A stretch of 6,915 bases of DNA from Bradyrhizobium sp. (GCA_025960445.1 JAICIT010000135.1:1-6915), one strand, 5' to 3'. Shown: positions 1 to 6,401, counted from the first letter of the stretch. Notes: a model not told the origin generated them from the sequence alone. Numbers and translations: made by a program.

Positions 1-757
1 CCATGCCATGTGTGAGGACCGCTCCGCGCGCGGTCAGCGCCGTGATGGCCGCATCGCTACGCCCGACGCCGCTGCCGCCGATAGTGATCAGCAGGTCGCA
101 TGCACCGGTATCAACAACCCCTTCGATGCTCGTCGCGCCGCGTCCCGCTGCTTCGACGTTGGAGACATGAGCCCCGGCCGCGCGCGCAGTGTCCGCAATC
201 AGGCGGGCTGTAATCGGCTCGCCCGAGCCCGGCGGAATATTGACAAGGCACAGCCGGGGCCGTCGCACGCTCAGCTTCTCCAACCCCGCGGTGCGCGCGA
301 TCAACAGATCGAGCGGGCGTATCCGCTGCCCCGCGGCAATGACGGCGCTTGTGCCATCGATGTCACCACCGGCGCGACGAACGCCCTGCCCCGGTGTCGC
401 TTCGCCCAAGGCTTGAACCAGCGGACTCGTTTGGTCCAGCAAATCGGCATCGAGAACGCAGTCGCAGCCCGCCGGCAACGGATCGCCGGCTTCGACCCAG
501 ACCAGCGACATCGGCAGCGGCAACGGCGAATAGGAGGACGCGCCGACCAGATCGGTGGCGCGCAACGCCCAGCCATCGCTCTCCGCCGTATCGCGCGGCG
601 GGTGCGGCTTGAGCGGCCGCATATCGGCAGCAACGCAGCCCAATGCTTCCGCAAGCGGAATCTCGATCGGCGCGACCGGCTTGAGCCCCTGCAGCAAAGC
701 TCGGAGCGCTGCATCGAGCGTAGTTAGGGACGCCGGCAGGCGCTGGGTTTGGATCAT
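1..757 (-). CDS. MoeA-like molybdopterin molybdenumtransferase, partial (C-terminus beyond left edge)
   Basis: The minus strand stays open from ATG at 757 to the window edge, giving 252 codons with no stop; an in-frame TAG directly precedes the ATG, so this is the first possible start. MoeA inserts molybdate (or tungstate) into adenylylated molybdopterin in the cytoplasm. The MoeA N-terminal/linker domain is visible: ESDGWALRA at residues 59-67 corresponds to the family's S-x-MDGYAV motif with its key Asp, GDPLPAGCDCVL at 91-102 to the TG-PLP-GADAVV stretch, and GQGVRRAGGDI at 123-133 to the G-NVR--GEDI stretch. The MoCF-binding domain starts near 168, with ITIGGSGVGRSD (224-235) matching TTGGVSVG--D. 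The usual TGDEL motif is replaced by VNIPPGSGE, so this is a divergent paralogue rather than a housekeeping MoeA. It follows the tungstate-binding protein gene by 38 nt, with no good Shine-Dalgarno, suggesting translation from the operon message. The family is clear; whether it prefers W or Mo is unknown. Confidence 0.85.
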   Translation of the reverse strand, partial: MIQTQRLPASLTTLDAALRALLQGLKPVAPIEIPLAEALGCVAADMRPLKPHPPRDTAESDGWALRATDLVGASSYSPLPLPMSLVWVEAGDPLPAGCDCVLDADLLDQTSPLVQALGEATPGQGVRRAGGDIDGTSAVIAAGQRIRPLDLLIARTAGLEKLSVRRPRLCLVNIPPGSGEPITARLIADTARAAGAHVSNVEAAGRGATSIEGVVDTGACDLLITIGGSGVGRSDAAITALTARGAVLTHGM

Positions 758-795
758 CTAGCGATGATGGGCCAAGGCATGATTCGTAATCTGGC

Positions 796-1623
796 TCAGG
801 ACCCCTTCTTCTCCGCGTCAGGAAAGAACAACTGCTGGCCATCGATCTTGTAGCCCGCAATCGAGGCCTGACCTTCGGGCGAGATGATCCAGTCGATGAA
901 GGCCTGCCCAAGTTGCTGCTTCACGGTGGGATGTTTCGCGGGGTTCACCAGCATGACGCCATATTGATTGAACAACCGCTTGTCGCCCTGGACGACGATA
1001 TCGAGATCGCCGCGGTTCCTGAACGATAACCAGGTGCCGCGGTCGGACAGCACGTATCCGTTCATGGCAGCAGCGGTATTGAGCGCAGCGCCCATGCCCT
1101 GCCCGATCTCGCGATACCAAGGTCCTTTGCTGGCGCCGATGTCGACACCGGCCTGTCTCCACAGCGCGAGTTCGGCGGAATGCGTCCCTGACCTGTCGCC
1201 GCGCGATACGAACGGCGCGCCTTTCGCCTGAATCGTTTTCAGCGCGGTCTCGATGTCCTTGCCTTTGACGCCGGCGGGATCGCTCTTCGGGCCGATCAGC
1301 ACAAAATCGTTGTACATCACGTCGAAGCGCTTCACACCGAAGCCTTCTGCGAGGAATTTTTCCTCCTGCGCTTTGGCATGCACAAACACCACATCGGCGT
1401 CACCGCGCCTTGCGGTATCAAGCGCCTGTCCGGTGCCTTGCGCGATCACCTTTACCTCGATCCCGGTTTTGGCCTTGAAGATCGGCAGCAGATAGCCGAA
1501 CAGCCCGGAGTCCTGGGTTGACGTGGTCGAGGCCACCACGATCGAGCGCTCCTCAGCGGAGGCAACACTGACCAGGGCGGTTATCGAAAACGCCAATGCA
1601 AGCGACGCAAAACGGAAAGACAT
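796..1623 (-). CDS. tupA: TupA-like tungstate/molybdate periplasmic binding protein
   Basis: This 275-residue protein captures the oxyanion in the periplasm and delivers it to the permease. Residues 1-23 form a Sec signal peptide (charged start, hydrophobic FASLALAFSITALVSV, cleavage after ASA). The mature protein opens with VVASTTSTQDSGL (29-41), the TTS-type anion-binding motif of TupA proteins, and has SRGDRSGTH at 140-148, the second conserved Ser/Arg/Gly cluster. GQGMGAALNTAAAMNGYVLSDRGTW-like sequence and a closing INWI/SPEGQ-like helix (FIDWIISPEGQ) also fit the PBP_like_2 family. Length is normal for the family. The start at 1623 has a strong Shine-Dalgarno (AGAGGGAG) about 6 nt upstream. 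It begins 18 nt after the ATPase stop and is third in the operon. ModA-type molybdate proteins are the main alternative, but the TTSTQDSGL motif favours TupA. Real selectivity for tungstate over molybdate cannot be read from sequence alone. Confidence 0.9.
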   Translation of the reverse strand: MSFRFASLALAFSITALVSVASAEERSIVVASTTSTQDSGLFGYLLPIFKAKTGIEVKVIAQGTGQALDTARRGDADVVFVHAKAQEEKFLAEGFGVKRFDVMYNDFVLIGPKSDPAGVKGKDIETALKTIQAKGAPFVSRGDRSGTHSAELALWRQAGVDIGASKGPWYREIGQGMGAALNTAAAMNGYVLSDRGTWLSFRNRGDLDIVVQGDKRLFNQYGVMLVNPAKHPTVKQQLGQAFIDWIISPEGQASIAGYKIDGQQLFFPDAEKKGS

Positions 1624-1641
1624 GAGTACTCCCTCTCTAAA

Positions 1642-2364
1642 TCAGATGACGAGATCGCCGCGGACGAAGGCGGCGGCCTCCTCAGTCGTGGGATGATCGA
1701 GAAAATCGCCGGCTTTGCCCTGCTCGCATATGGCGCCGCGAACCATGAAGATGACGTGGCTGGCAAGCCGGCGCACCTGTCCGAGATCGTGCGAGGCCAT
1801 CACGATCTTGATGCCGGACTCTGCCGCGCTTTGCACGATCTCCTCCACGCTACGCGTCGCTGCCGGATCGAGATTGGCGGTCGGCTCGTCGAGAAGAAGA
1901 ATCTGGGGATCGCGAGCCAAGGCGCGCGCCAGCGCTAGTCGCTGCTGTTCGCCGCCCGAAAGCCGACGCGCCGGTCGCTGCGCCAGATCGGAAAGCCCGA
2001 CCCGCTCCAGCAACGCACCAACGCGCTCCGCCCTTTCGCTGCGAGGAATACCCGCCAGCGCCAACGCATAGGCGATATTGGCTGCAGTTGTCCTACGCAG
2101 CATCACCGGACGCTGAAACAGGATTGCACGACGCGCCATTGGACTATCGGCGCGGCCACCCCACGTGATGTGTCCCGCCGTTGGCCTATCCAGTCCCATG
2201 CAGAGCCGCAGCAGCCTGGTCTTGCCGGCCCCGTTCGGTCCAACGATCAAGGTCGGCGCACCCGATGCAATGGTCAGGTTCAACCGGTCGAGAATCGTGA
2301 TCGAGCCTGCGCGCAGCGACACGCCATCAAGGACGAGGGGAAGATCGCTGACAGGCGCGCGCAT
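1642..2364 (-). CDS. tupC: TupC-like tungstate ABC transporter ATPase
   Basis: This is the cytoplasmic ATP-hydrolysing subunit of the importer. All ABC motifs are present (240 residues from ATG 2364): Walker A GPNGAGKT at 42-49, Q-loop Gln84 in LFQRP, signature LSGGEQ at 135-140, Walker B ILLLDE at 155-160, D-loop ANLD at 163-166 and H-loop His192 in MASHD. It lacks the C-terminal molybdate-binding (TOBE/MOP) extension of ModC, which agrees with a Tup rather than Mod system. The permease stop (2367-2369) lies 2 nt before this ATG, and AGGTGG sits 7 nt upstream, so 2364 is the preferred start. An ATG at 2391 is also in frame, would overlap the permease gene by 25 nt, and has a weaker ribosome site; it is the alternative. 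Tight spacing suggests translational coupling with the permease. Function is secure; substrate follows from the neighbours. Confidence 0.9.
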   Translation of the reverse strand: MRAPVSDLPLVLDGVSLRAGSITILDRLNLTIASGAPTLIVGPNGAGKTRLLRLCMGLDRPTAGHITWGGRADSPMARRAILFQRPVMLRRTTAANIAYALALAGIPRSERAERVGALLERVGLSDLAQRPARRLSGGEQQRLALARALARDPQILLLDEPTANLDPAATRSVEEIVQSAAESGIKIVMASHDLGQVRRLASHVIFMVRGAICEQGKAGDFLDHPTTEEAAAFVRGDLVI

Positions 2365-2366
2365 CT

Positions 2367-3059
2367 TCAACCCACCTGCCGTTCGGACCATATCCGCGTA
2401 CCCCAGGCCGCGGCGTTGATCGCGATAACGATGGTGACAAGAATCAGTCCCAGCCCCAACGCCAACGGCAGATTCCCTTTGGAGGTTTCAAGCGCTACCG
2501 CCGTTGTCATGGTGCGGGTGAAGCCATCGATATTGCCGCCGACGATCATGACCGCGCCGACCTCGGCGGCAGCGCGGCCAAAGCCGGCGAGCAACGCCGT
2601 GACCAGGCTGAAACGCGCATCCCACAGCAATGTTGCCATCCGACCCGCCGGACCCACATCCATCGCAGTGAGCTCGTCGCGGTATTCCACCCAGAGATCC
2701 TCGACCGTCTGGCGCGTCGGCGCCGCGATGATCGGCACGATCAGGATGGTTTGCGCGATCACCATCGCTGTCGGAGTGAACAGGATGCCGAATGTCCCGA
2801 GCGGTCCGGATCGCGACAGCAATAGATAGACTGCCAGTCCCACCACGACCGGGGGCAGACCCATCAAAGAATTCAGCAATACGACCAGCAGAGAGCGCCC
2901 TCGAAATCGGCTCAAGCCAAGCAGCGCTCCGAGCGGCATGCCAATCACCGCAGCCAGCACGACCGCCGACAGGCTGACCGCAAGCGACAGCTTCACGATC
3001 GCAAACAGAGCTGCGTCGCCGTCCAGGATCAGTTGCAAGGCGCTGAACTCGTCGGACAT
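2367..3059 (-). CDS. tupB: TupB-like tungstate ABC transporter permease
   Basis: This 230-residue inner-membrane protein forms the channel of the importer, probably as a homodimer. It has about five hydrophobic segments: around residues 18-45, 56-82, 92-115, a shorter one near 150-175, and 196-220. The stretch EYRDELTAMDVG followed by GFGRAAAEVGAVMIVGGNI matches the coupling-loop region of CysT/ModB/TupB permeases (BPD_transp_1 fold), where the loop contacts the ATPase. I chose ATG 3059 because it is preceded by GAGGAAAG at about 6 nt and gives a normal family length. The reading frame stays open upstream to 3194, but those 45 residues are Cys/Arg-rich, not membrane-like, and would cover the candidate promoter. 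It is the first gene of the tup operon and divergent from the binding-protein gene that starts at 3267. The permease identity is firm; the substrate is inferred from the TupA-like partner. Confidence 0.9.
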   Translation of the reverse strand: MSDEFSALQLILDGDAALFAIVKLSLAVSLSAVVLAAVIGMPLGALLGLSRFRGRSLLVVLLNSLMGLPPVVVGLAVYLLLSRSGPLGTFGILFTPTAMVIAQTILIVPIIAAPTRQTVEDLWVEYRDELTAMDVGPAGRMATLLWDARFSLVTALLAGFGRAAAEVGAVMIVGGNIDGFTRTMTTAVALETSKGNLPLALGLGLILVTIVIAINAAAWGTRIWSERQVG

Positions 3060-3077
3060 GGCTTTCCTCTGCCACCT

Positions 3078-3106
3078 TTGTCGACAACAATTACATTTAT
3101 TGTCAA
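3078..3106 (-). promoter_or_regulatory. candidate operator/promoter of the tup operon
   Basis: Just upstream of the permease start lies an AT-rich patch unlike its surroundings. It holds a perfect 10-bp palindrome TTGTCGACAA (3078-3087), sharing its right half with a wider 22-bp imperfect palindrome (3083-3104, GACAA...TTGTC, 8 of 10 arm positions symmetrical). TTGTC recurs at 3078 and 3100, 22 bp apart, about two helical turns. On the minus strand 3106-3101 reads TTGACA, a consensus -35 hexamer, though no good -10 hexamer sits 16-18 nt downstream. It could bind a ModE/TunR-like oxyanion regulator, but it does not match the ModE consensus as I know it. Role is inferred from position and symmetry only. 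Confidence 0.45.
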
Positions 3107-3266
3107 TTGGTTGGAAGCAAGTTCGGAACTCGACGCGGTTAATCGCACAGCTCACCCGAGGCAGAATCGACGCCGACTTTGGGTTGATTGCCACGGCGAG
3201 AACCGCTGGGCTAAGCTTCCCGCAATAACAGTGGCAATAGCCCCTGATAAGACCGGGAGGACGTCC

Positions 3267-4481
3267 GTGATTTCAGCCACCAGAATATCCATGCTCGCGG
3301 CAATCCTCACCGCCGCGTCGTATGCCGCGCCGGCCGTGGCGCAGGTCTCGGACGATGTCGTCAAGATCGGCGTCCTCACAGACATGAACGGGCCGGCTTC
3401 CACCCCCACTGGCCAAGGCTCGGTCACCGCGGCCCAAATGGCGGTGGACGATTTCGGCGGCAAGGTGCTGGGCAAGCCCGTCAGCGTGATCGTCGGCGAT
3501 CATCAGATCAAGCCGGACATCGGCGCCGCCATCGCGCGCCGCTGGTACGACACCGAACAGGTCGACCTGATTGTGGACGTGCCGGTTTCTGCCGTCGGCC
3601 TGGCGGTGCAGAACATCGCCAATGAGAAGAAGAAGCTGTTCATCACCCATTCGACCGGAGCCGCGGATTTCCACGGCAAGTTCTGCTCGCCCTACGCCAT
3701 CCAGTGGGTGTTCGACACGCATGCGCTTGCCGTCGGCACCGCGCAGGAAGTGGTCAAGCGCGGCGGCGACACCTGGTTTTTCATCACCGACGATTACGCG
3801 TTCGGGCATTCGCTGGAACGAGACGCTTCGGCGGTGATCGTAAAGAACGGCGGCAAGGTGCTCGGCTCGGTTCGGCCGCCCTTTGCCACGCCCGATTTGT
3901 CCTCTTTCATTCTCCAGGCCCAGGCGTCCAAGGCGAAGATCATCGGCATCGCCGCAGGGCCGCCCAACAACACCAACGAGATCAAGACCGCCGGCGAATT
4001 CGGCATCTTCAAAGGCGGCCAGCAGATGGCCGGGCTGCTCGTGCTGATCACGGACATTCATTCGCTTGGCTTGCCCGCCGCCCAAGGCCTGTTGCTGACC
4101 ACTTCTTTCTACTGGGACATGGACGACAAGACGCGCGAATGGTCGAAGCGCTACTTCGCCAAGATGAACCGGATGCCGACGATGTGGCAGGCCGGCGTCT
4201 ATTCGTCCGTCATGCATTACCTGGAAGCTGTCAGGGATAGCGGAACCGACGAGCCGCTCAAAGTCGCGGCGAAGATGCGCGAAAAGCCGATCGAGGATTT
4301 CTTTTCCCGCCACGGCAAGCTGCGCGAAGACAATCTCATGGTTCACGACCTCGTGCTGGTGCAGGTCAAGAGCCCGGAGGAGTCCAAATATCCGTGGGAC
4401 TATTACAAGATCCTGACGCACATTTCAGGCGCGGATGCATTCGGGCCTCCAGACCCGGCCTGCTCGTTGGTGAAGAAGTAA
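3267..4481 (+). CDS. LivK-type ABC transporter substrate-binding protein (Peripla_BP_6)
   Basis: This 404-residue periplasmic binding protein belongs to the branched-chain amino-acid/aromatic acid class (type I fold). GTG 3267 is preferred because GGGAGG (3255-3260) lies 6 nt upstream and it yields a proper signal peptide with cleavage after AVA (about residue 25). An in-frame ATG at 3291 has no such site and would remove the charged start. The mature protein begins VKIGVLTDMNGPAS, the first strand of the fold, and contains GGKVLGKPVSVIVGDHQ, DLIVDVPVSAVGLAVQ and DDYAFGHSLERDA, all typical landmarks. Two cysteines (in KFCSPYA and near the end in PDPACS) might form a disulfide. Members of this group in Rhodopseudomonas and Bradyrhizobium bind amino acids, urea-like compounds or lignin-derived aromatics, so the ligand cannot be assigned. 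No livHMGF genes lie next to it; it is an orphan here. The frame stays open upstream to 3033, but that stretch is probably noncoding. Confidence 0.88.
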   Translation: MISATRISMLAAILTAASYAAPAVAQVSDDVVKIGVLTDMNGPASTPTGQGSVTAAQMAVDDFGGKVLGKPVSVIVGDHQIKPDIGAAIARRWYDTEQVDLIVDVPVSAVGLAVQNIANEKKKLFITHSTGAADFHGKFCSPYAIQWVFDTHALAVGTAQEVVKRGGDTWFFITDDYAFGHSLERDASAVIVKNGGKVLGSVRPPFATPDLSSFILQAQASKAKIIGIAAGPPNNTNEIKTAGEFGIFKGGQQMAGLLVLITDIHSLGLPAAQGLLLTTSFYWDMDDKTREWSKRYFAKMNRMPTMWQAGVYSSVMHYLEAVRDSGTDEPLKVAAKMREKPIEDFFSRHGKLREDNLMVHDLVLVQVKSPEESKYPWDYYKILTHISGADAFGPPDPACSLVKK

Positions 4482-4498
4482 AGCCGACAGGTATACGT

Positions 4499-4529
4499 TG
4501 CGCCGTTTCGGTAAATCCGGGACGGCGCA
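4499..4529. terminator. hairpin between convergent genes, probable bidirectional terminator
   Basis: TGCGCCGT (4499-4506) pairs perfectly with ACGGCGCA (4522-4529). Two T/G positions that become G-U pairs in plus-strand RNA, and CGG/CCG, extend the stem to 13 pairs around a 5-nt TAAAT loop. It lies between the stop at 4481 (plus) and the stop at 4534 (minus). Neither side has a run of T, so termination may be inefficient or the hairpin may mainly protect 3' ends. Confidence 0.55.
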
Positions 4530-4533
4530 TGAA

Positions 4534-5499
4534 CTACTTGGCCATGCCGATCTCGCGGAAATAGCGCAGCACGCCCGGATGAATCAGCGCGGGATCGGGC
4601 GCGGCCGCGAGCGTATTGACCGCCGTGGTTTCGCAGGCCTGTGCAAGCTTCTTGCAGAACGCGTCCTCGATTCCGTGCAGCGTGCGCGCGAGGTGATAGG
4701 CGACGTCATCCGGCAAGTTCTCACGGGCGAGGATGAAGCTCCAGGAGCCGACCGAATTGATCGGCGCGTTCTGGTTCGGATAGCTCCCCGCTGGCACCGT
4801 CAGGGGCTTTAAAAAATTATGCTTGGCCCTGATCCGCGCGATCTCTTCCGCATCCGGCGCGATAAAGCGCGCACCCGCGGAGCTGCCCGCCACAGTATTG
4901 AAACCGGGCCAGCCGATGCCGGCGCCCCAGAGCGCGGCAACCTTTCCATCGAGTACCATGGCCGGACCGTCGCCCGCGCGGTCGAGATAGACTGACTGGA
5001 AATCCTCGTCCTGCTTCAACCCGAGACCGTCCAGCATATAGCGCGACAGGATCGGAAGACCGGAGCCGCGCGCGCCGAACGCAATCGGCTTACCGACGAG
5101 ATCGCGGATGGCTTTGTAGGGGCTGTCCGCGCGCACGACGAACATTCCCGGGCTCGAATACATCGCCGTCAGGATTTTCAGGTGGGTCGCCGGCCTCCCA
5201 ATTCCCATGAAAGCCTCATAGGAAGGTTCGCCCGCGACCAGCGCGATATCCAACTCTCCCTTCTCGAGCAGCGGAATGTTTTCGTTGCTGCCCTTGGTGT
5301 TGCGCGGCTCGATCGAAAGCGATGCATCGCTCTCGTTCATCGCCTGTGCAAATGCGTTTCCGTATAGCGGGAAGCCGCCGCCCGGCGTCGCAGTCCCGAG
5401 ACTAATCGTGGTCTTTTGAATGACCTTGCCTCCCTCTTGAGCCGCAGCGCTGCCGGCGAGCAGCAGGACGCCCGCGCATATGGCTGAAGCAAACTTCAT
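4534..5499 (-). CDS. TAXI-family TRAP transporter solute-binding protein
   Basis: This 321-residue protein is a periplasmic solute receptor of the TAXI (TRAP-associated extracytoplasmic immunogenic) family. Residues 1-20 form a Sec signal peptide (MKFASAICAGVLLLAGSAAA). The mature start ISLGTATPGGGFPLYGNAFA (about 32-51) is the family's hallmark glycine-rich segment, followed by ELDIALVAGEPSYEAF and IAFGARGSG, the ligand-cleft regions. Length is typical. ATG 5499 has GAGGTC about 7 nt upstream. TAXI proteins normally work with a fused TRAP membrane protein driving sodium- or proton-coupled uptake, often of dicarboxylates or glutamate-like compounds, but no such gene is in the window. It may serve a distant transporter or act as a sensor partner. 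Its upstream region has a perfect palindrome GTGAATTCAC (5540-5549) overlapping a CGAG-n-AATTC direct repeat (5525-5547), a possible but unproven operator. It converges on the LivK-type gene; the two are not co-transcribed. Confidence 0.88.
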   Translation of the reverse strand: MKFASAICAGVLLLAGSAAAQEGGKVIQKTTISLGTATPGGGFPLYGNAFAQAMNESDASLSIEPRNTKGSNENIPLLEKGELDIALVAGEPSYEAFMGIGRPATHLKILTAMYSSPGMFVVRADSPYKAIRDLVGKPIAFGARGSGLPILSRYMLDGLGLKQDEDFQSVYLDRAGDGPAMVLDGKVAALWGAGIGWPGFNTVAGSSAGARFIAPDAEEIARIRAKHNFLKPLTVPAGSYPNQNAPINSVGSWSFILARENLPDDVAYHLARTLHGIEDAFCKKLAQACETTAVNTLAAAPDPALIHPGVLRYFREIGMAK

Positions 5500-5617
5500 G
5501 AACTGACCTCGCGTTTCGTTGTTTCGAGAATTCGGTCGAGTGAATTCACGGGACTGATCGCGAACACGCTGGCGATTTCACATCTTTCTTCATGTTCAAA
5601 CAAGCGCAATTTCCGGC

Positions 5618-5651
5618 CGCTCTTCTTATCCCTCCCACTTTGTGGGGTCGA
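5618..5651 (+). repeat. truncated copy of the left end of the 5862-6025 repeat
   Basis: This 34-nt segment matches 5854-5889 except for two single-T length differences. It includes TATCCCTCCCACT, the terminal inverted-repeat sequence of the full element, and the small hairpin CCCAC-TTTG-TGGGG. The rest of that element is missing here, so this is either a relic or one half of a copy separated by the repeat that follows at 5667. Confidence 0.7.
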
Positions 5652-5666
5652 TTATCCACCACTCCA

Positions 5667-5789
5667 CGTCGTCCCTGCGGAAGCAAGGGACCCATACTCC
5701 GCGGCGCTGGTTTTGACCAAGGCTGTTCAACCATTTCGACCAACCACTAAGCCCTGTGGTTATGGGTCCCCGCTTTCGCGAGGACGACG
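5667..5789. repeat. REP/BIME-like nested inverted repeat
   Basis: The two ends are inverted copies of each other. The left arm from 5667 reads CGTCGTCCCTGCGGAAGC and then GGGACCCATA; the right arm, read inward from 5789, gives CGTCGTCCTCGCGAAAGC and then GGGACCCATA. About 25 of 30 positions agree, with one gap. Each arm also folds on itself (TCCCT-GC...GC-AGGGA on the left, GTCCCCGC-TTTC-GCGAGGAC on the right). The middle of about 60 nt shows no coding signal. From memory, this CGTCGTCCC...GGGACCCATA unit is scattered many times in Bradyrhizobium-type genomes, usually between genes. Confidence 0.75.
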
Positions 5790-5799
5790 CAAGGAGCGG

Positions 5800-5818
5800 C
5801 ACACCTCCGCGATCTCGC
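5800..5818 (+). repeat. 19-nt direct repeat, first copy
   Basis: CACACCTCCGCGATCTCGC occurs here and again, base for base, at 6116-6134. Chance identity over 19 nt in such a short region is very unlikely. The second copy lies at the edge of the long structured repeat, so this one may be a fragment of another copy of that repeat, left of the intervening element. Confidence 0.75.
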
Positions 5819-5861
5819 GGCTCGCCCCTTCTGCGTCCATGGCGATCGAAGCTCGCTCTTT

Positions 5862-6025
5862 CTTATCCCTCCCACTTTTGTGGGGTCGAGACGAGCGAAG
5901 CTCGCTCTGGGGTGGCGCGAAGCGCCGGGTGGGGTTGTCGCCTCACCCACCGAAGCAGCCCCCACCCGTCACATCGTTCGCTCCGCTCACGACGTGCCAC
6001 CCTCCCCGCGAGTGGGAGGGATAGA
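5862..6025. repeat. palindromic element with 13-bp terminal inverted repeats
   Basis: TATCCCTCCCACT (5864-5876) and its exact reverse complement (6011-6023) bound a segment of about 160 bp. Inside are further hairpins: GAGCGAAGCTCGCTC (5893-5907), GGCGC-GAA-GCGCC (5914-5926), and GGGTGGGG (5928-5935) that can pair with the CCCCCACCC near 5960. The whole would fold into a branched cruciform as RNA or single-stranded DNA. There is no transposase, so it is a non-autonomous, MITE-like or REP-like unit. It resembles dispersed GC-rich intergenic repeats of Bradyrhizobiaceae that I know from memory; no exact family name is offered. Confidence 0.75.
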
Positions 6026-6115
6026 GACCGCCGATGCGGTTGCGCTTTAAGTGATGACGGCACGGATAACTAGCACACGTTCGCTCCTCGCATTAATGGC
6101 GCGGATATTCACACC

Positions 6116-6134
6116 CACACCTCCGCGATCTCGC
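6116..6134 (+). repeat. 19-nt direct repeat, second copy
   Basis: Identical to 5800-5818. Together the two copies bracket the 5862-6025 element. It sits next to the palindrome-rich CGCCGCGCGAGACGCGCGAG stretch at the left edge of the long repeat. Confidence 0.75.
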
Positions 6135-6187
6135 CGCGCGAGACGCGCGAGTTGTGCATCGTGTGAAGCGCATCTGAAATTCAGAGG

Positions 6188-6296
6188 GCGCAGGGAATGC
6201 CGGGCGCTCGATGCACCCGCAGCCTCGCATGCAAAATAAAAAACATACGAGTGTAGTCACCACGGTCACGCCGAGATCATCCGGCATTCCCCGCGC
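6188..6296. repeat. inverted repeat core of the long repeat
   Basis: GCGCAGGGAATGCCGG (6188-6203) and the reverse complement of 6281-6296 (GCGCGGGGAATGCCGG) agree at 15 of 16 positions, making a stem around a 77-nt loop. Inside the loop a smaller hairpin pairs CTCGCATG with CATACGAG (one mismatch) around an A-rich loop, AAAATAAAAAA on the plus strand. Read on the minus strand that loop is a T-rich tract. Confidence 0.75.
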
Positions 6297-6356
6297 AATG
6301 GTTTACGACTTATATCGCGCTCTCTCCGGTGATCGGGCTTTGTTGTCACCGTCATC

Positions 6357-6401
6357 AGCGGGATACTTCCCGCTCATTTGACGCCAGCGTCGAGGCGTCA
6401 A
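6357..6401. repeat. two adjacent perfect hairpins inside the long repeat
   Basis: AGCGGGA-TACT-TCCCGCT (6357-6374) is a 7-bp stem with a 4-nt loop. Three bases later TTGACGCC (6378-6385) pairs with GGCGTCAA (6394-6401) as an 8-bp stem around AGCGTCGA. Both are perfect. Their side-by-side placement suggests a folded RNA or a protein-binding DNA structure rather than a simple terminator, since no T-run follows on either strand. Confidence 0.6.

Noticed and set aside
8..727. 239-residue plus-strand ORF
   Set aside because: It is antisense to the MoeA-like gene, is Arg/Ala/Gln-rich with no family resemblance, and the opposite strand carries recognisable MoeA motifs throughout.
363..911. 182-residue minus-strand ORF overlapping the MoeA-like and tupA genes
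   Set aside because: It is an alternative frame of the same strand, spanning the junction of two well-supported genes, with low-complexity Arg/Ser/Ala composition.
2170..2829. 219-residue plus-strand ORF
   Set aside because: It is antisense to the ATPase and permease genes and shows no domain.
3033..3266. N-terminal extension of the LivK-type gene and upstream extension of the permease gene (to 3194)
   Set aside because: Both would cover the shared promoter region, lack ribosome sites, and would place a signal peptide or first membrane segment far from the N-terminus.
3273..4421. 382-residue minus-strand ORF
   Set aside because: It lies wholly antisense to the LivK-type gene, whose signal peptide, ribosome site and fold motifs are clear; long antisense frames are common in GC-rich genes.
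6093..6287. 64-residue minus-strand ORF MPDDLGVTVVTT... as a protein gene
   Set aside because: It lies across the inverted repeat of the dispersed element, has no ribosome site, and matches the type of frame that I recall recurring only as part of this noncoding repeat.
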